Source: Desulfuromonadaceae bacterium
GTDB lineage: Bacteria > Desulfobacterota > Desulfuromonadia > Geobacterales > Pseudopelobacteraceae
DNA length: 64,000 bases
Direction: 5' to 3'
NCBI GenBank assembly: GCA_028681335.1
Contig: JAQUIT010000004.1
Coordinates: forward strand, 62,001 to 126,000
Below, one piece after another: positions 61,716-64,000 of this stretch (positions within the stretch are counted from its first letter, which is position 1; each line of letters starts with the position of its first letter). The notes under the pieces are model-generated. The model did no database searches, was not told where the DNA came from, and was given only the letters and a program-made list of their open reading frames with translations. The translations under genes and the position numbers were made by a program.

Positions 61716-61731
61716 TTTGCAAAATTGCAAA
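61716..61731. promoter_or_regulatory. Upstream palindrome 3, TTTGCA-N4-TGCAAA
   Basis: TTTGCAAAATTGCAAA, with 7-bp arms, about 263 bp upstream of the predicted start. Apart from palindromes 1-3, the sigma54 promoter, a lone half-site TTTGCA at 61510-61515 and the terminator at 61823-61857, I see nothing else in the 456-bp gap between 61436 and 61891. The gap is AT-rich, which would suit bending between enhancer and promoter. Confidence 0.65.
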
Positions 61732-61822
61732 CAGAATAGAAGTGAGCCTGTGGGTGGGTGGTAGTAAGCGGTTTTTGGGAGTGGCTATAAAGAAGTGGGG
61801 TTTATAGAGCCTGAGAGTAAAA

Positions 61823-61857
61823 GGCGAGCTGCGGTATCTGAACACCGACAGCCCGCC
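61823..61857 (-). terminator. Terminator of the acyl-CoA synthetase gene
   Basis: On the minus strand a GC-rich stem (GGCG, GCTG and CGGT pairing with ACCG, CAGC and CGCC, with two mismatched bases) is followed by TTTT. It lies 35 bp after the acyl-CoA synthetase stop. Confidence 0.75.
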
Positions 61858-61891
61858 ATATTTTACAACAACGGTAGAGCTGATTAAATCT

Positions 61892-63550
61892 CTAAGCAGT
61901 TTCGTCCATATCCTCCAACTGCAGTTCCTTGATTGCCATTTCCCGCATCTTGAATTTCTGGATCTTGCCTGAGGCTGTCATCGGGTAGCCCTCGACGAAT
62001 TTTACGTATTTAGGGATTTTATAGTTGGCGATCTTGCCACGGCAAAAATCGCGAACCTCTTCTTCGGTCATTTCTATCCCTTTTTTAAGAATAATAGCGG
62101 CCATCACCTGCTCCCCGTATTTTTTATCCGGGACACCGTAAACCTGAATATCTGAGACCTTAGGGTGAGTGTAGAGAAATTCTTCTATTTCACGCGGATA
62201 GATATTTTCACCACCGCGGATAATCATCTGTTTAATGCGGCCGGTGATTTTACAGTAGCCATTCTCATCCATTATGGCCAGGTCGCCTGTGTGAAGCCAG
62301 CCATCGGCATCGATCACACTGGCAGTTTCTTCAGGCATCTTATAATACCCCTTCATTACCATGTAGCCACGGGCACAGAGCTCCCCCTGTTTTCCCGGTG
62401 GAAGAGTTGCTCCTGTTTCTATATCAACGATCTTAACCTCAGCACCTGGAAGAGCACGTCCTACCGTAGCTACCCGAAGCTCAATGGCATCATCGGTACG
62501 GGTCTGCGTTATGCCCGGTGAAGACTCAGTTTGTCCATAGACACTGGTAATTTCAGTGACATGCATATCCTTGACGGCGCGTTTCATTACCTCTATCGGG
62601 CAGACTGAACCAGCCATAATACCGGTCCGCATACTGGAGAGGTCAAACGTTGCAAACTCCGGATGTTCCAGTTCGGCAATAAACATCGTGGGGACACCAT
62701 GAACAGCCGTACATTTTTCCTTCTCGATCGTCTGTAGCACCTTCAGCGGGTCAAATATCTCCACCGGTACCATGGTAGACCCATGGGTAACGCAGACCAT
62801 GACGCCCAGCACACAGCCGAAACAGTGGAAAAAAGGCACCGGAATACAGAGCCGGTCACGTTCGGTAAACTTCATGCATTCACCGATCTGGAAACCGTTA
62901 TTCACCAGATTGTAATGGGTCAACATGACCCCCTTGGGGAATCCGGTGGTACCTGAGGTATACTGCATATTGATCGTATCGTGGCAGCTCAACGTGGCTT
63001 CAACAGCGTCCAGTTCGGAGTCAGGAAGCTCTTCCCCCATCTGTATTATGCTGTCAAAATTGAGCATACCTGCCGGAGTGTCCTGCCCGATAAAGATGAC
63101 GTTTTTCAAGAACGGCAACTTTGTGGTGGTGAGATGGCATGGCTCCGATGTTGTCAGTTCAGGAACAACACTGGCAAGAGTTTCAACATAGTTGGTATCT
63201 TTGAATGAACCCACCATGAATAGCGATGTTGAGTCGGACTGGTTAAGAATATATTCAAGTTCAGCTGATTTGTAGCTCGTGTTAACGGTAACGAGGACGG
63301 CACCTATCTTGGCGGTAGCGAATTGAAGAAGCAACCATTCCGGGACGTTGTAAGCCCAGATCGAGACATTATCCCCTTTTTTGATGCCGAGCCGGAGTAG
63401 CCCCTTGGCTACCTGACGGCACGTATCGTTAAACTGTTTGTAGCTATAGCGCAGGTTGCGCTCCGGGTAGACCACGGCTTCGTTGTCGGGGTAACGACGA
63501 GCCATGTCATCCAGAAGGCCACCGACGGTATGGGTGAGTTGTTGGGACAT
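61892..63550 (-). CDS. AMP-forming acyl-CoA synthetase
   Basis: A 552-residue ANL superfamily enzyme that activates a carboxylic acid to its CoA thioester through an acyl-AMP. The P-loop signature [18 protein letters not shown], the A5-type [27 protein letters not shown] and the hinge/C-terminal [21 protein letters not shown] with the catalytic Lys in the final [14 protein letters not shown] are complete. The closest subgroups are medium/long-chain fatty acid ligases; the actual chain length is not clear. GGAGG is six bases before the ATG. It is transcribed towards the sigma54 operon, with its own terminator, so it is a separate unit. Confidence 0.9.
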   Translation of the reverse strand: MSQQLTHTVGGLLDDMARRYPDNEAVVYPERNLRYSYKQFNDTCRQVAKGLLRLGIKKGDNVSIWAYNVPEWLLLQFATAKIGAVLVTVNTSYKSAELEYILNQSDSTSLFMVGSFKDTNYVETLASVVPELTTSEPCHLTTTKLPFLKNVIFIGQDTPAGMLNFDSIIQMGEELPDSELDAVEATLSCHDTINMQYTSGTTGFPKGVMLTHYNLVNNGFQIGECMKFTERDRLCIPVPFFHCFGCVLGVMVCVTHGSTMVPVEIFDPLKVLQTIEKEKCTAVHGVPTMFIAELEHPEFATFDLSSMRTGIMAGSVCPIEVMKRAVKDMHVTEITSVYGQTESSPGITQTRTDDAIELRVATVGRALPGAEVKIVDIETGATLPPGKQGELCARGYMVMKGYYKMPEETASVIDADGWLHTGDLAIMDENGYCKITGRIKQMIIRGGENIYPREIEEFLYTHPKVSDIQVYGVPDKKYGEQVMAAIILKKGIEMTEEEVRDFCRGKIANYKIPKYVKFVEGYPMTASGKIQKFKMREMAIKELQLEDMDETA

Positions 63551-63696
63551 GAAACCCTCCTATCAAATATTTGTTCACTATAACACAACATTATGACAAG
63601 CATAACAGTATGGTTTTACAGGCTTTTCAGATAACACGACCGCTCTGGTGAGTCAAGTGCGAAAACCGGGCGGACAGCATGAAGGTTATTGGATAG

Positions 63697-64000
63697 CTAC
63701 GGCAGAGTAAAGTGGAAAGTCGCCCCGATTCCCGGCTCTGCTTCGGCCCATATTTGCCCTCCATGGCGGAAAATAATGCGCTGGACAGTTGCGAGGCCGA
63801 GACCGGTACCGCTGAACTGGCTGGAATCGTGTAGTCGCGTGAATACGCGAAAAAGTTTATCGGCATCCTTCATATCAAAGCCGGCGCCATTATCACGAAC
63901 GTAATAAACAGGGGCGACCCCGCTCCGATCTACGCCAAATTCAATTGTGGCATCGCTCTTGGCAGAGCTGTATTTCCAGGCGTTGTTGAGCAGGTTGATC
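63697..64000 (-). CDS. Histidine kinase, C-terminal ATPase part (5' end outside window)
   Basis: The frame is open from the right edge of the window and stops at the TAG at 63699-63697. It shows the ATP-binding signature of a histidine kinase: N-box INLLNNAWKYSS, G1 RDNGAGFDM, F-box-like KLFRVFTRLH and G2 GTGLGLATVQRI, ending IGATFHFTLP. The pattern is that of phytochrome-like or PAS-linked kinases. Sensor domains and H-box lie outside the window, so signal and partner are unknown. Confidence 0.88.
   Translation of the reverse strand, partial: INLLNNAWKYSSAKSDATIEFGVDRSGVAPVYYVRDNGAGFDMKDADKLFRVFTRLHDSSQFSGTGLGLATVQRIIFRHGGQIWAEAEPGIGATFHFTLP

Noticed and set aside
61657-61845. 62-codon minus-strand frame in the gap after the acyl-CoA synthetase gene
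   Set aside because: Its composition is basic and irregular, it covers two of the palindromes and the terminator, and lacks a ribosome site.
63551-63640. Promoter of the acyl-CoA synthetase gene from TTGTCA and TATAGT
   Set aside because: The boxes are only 11 bp apart, too close for sigma70, and no TTTGCA palindrome or -24/-12 element is present there.
1-64000. CRISPR arrays, insertion sequences, prophage, tRNA and rRNA genes
   Set aside because: Read for repeated spacers, transposase motifs, cloverleaf and conserved rRNA segments; none was recognised by eye, though a weak tRNA could be missed without a covariance search.

Overview
The window looks like chromosomal DNA of a Geobacter-type anaerobe (Desulfuromonadota/Geobacterales). 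The evidence is the citrate synthase of about 442 residues with the long eukaryote-like architecture known from Geobacteraceae, the desulfoferrodoxin-type superoxide reductase, the abundance of REC-GGDEF, HD-GYP and NtrC/sigma54 regulators, a CcdA/TlpA thiol pathway that usually serves cytochrome c maturation, and a hopanoid-exporter-like RND protein. I see no insertion sequence, phage gene, integrase, tRNA, rRNA or CRISPR array. The species is inferred, not proven.

Layout. 0-2 kb: end of a molybdenum cofactor operon (moeA, moaC, a Mog-MobB fusion). 2-9.7 kb, minus strand: one tightly packed run hisS-ruvB-hda-like-(J domain/LRR protein)-cvfB-znuA-znuC-znuB. 9.8-14.9 kb: REC-GAF-GGDEF regulator, ComEC DNA channel, REC-HD-GYP regulator. 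14.9-19.3 kb, minus: polyprenyl diphosphate synthase, TlpA-like thioredoxin, CcdA, VOC protein, zinc-ribbon membrane protein, fructose bisphosphatase and a small acidic protein. 19.5-26 kb: DEAD-box helicase, a REC protein with a degenerate GGDEF domain, and two ABC-F proteins, one preceded by what looks like a transcription attenuator. 26-32 kb: RND/MMPL lipid exporter, IPT/TIG surface protein and LptF/LptG. 32-36 kb: superoxide reductase, citrate synthase, M24 peptidase. 36-53 kb: a ParA-like ATPase with an unknown C-terminal half, then a long minus-strand cluster holding a hybrid type II secretion/type IV pilus-like machine (GspE/F, PilMNO-like, secretin with a cohesin-like tail, three pseudopilins) followed by ftsE, ftsX, an EnvC-like activator, CtpA and a divergent polysaccharide deacetylase. 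53-54.7 kb: type II NADH dehydrogenase. 54.8-64 kb: a Cache-domain sensor kinase and NtrC-type regulator beside a sigma54-type transport operon, an acyl-CoA synthetase and the end of another histidine kinase.

The most interesting region is 54.8-61.9 kb. A five-gene minus-strand operon (Cys-rich 67-residue protein, 41- and 83-residue membrane proteins, a 350-residue membrane protein I cannot place, and an OFA-family MFS transporter) sits behind a near-consensus -24/-12 promoter. Three copies of the 16-bp palindrome TTTGCA-N4-TGCAAA lie 110-265 bp upstream of the predicted start of transcription. The adjacent kinase and sigma54 activator are the obvious candidates to control it. This reads as a sense-import-activate module for a small organic acid, with the ligand unknown.

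Other points of note are the attenuator-like RNA before the second ABC-F gene, paired GTATACAA repeats straddling the citrate synthase promoter, a J-domain/leucine-rich-repeat fusion, and a likely c-di-GMP-binding domain on the secretion ATPase in a region with three c-di-GMP turnover-type proteins.
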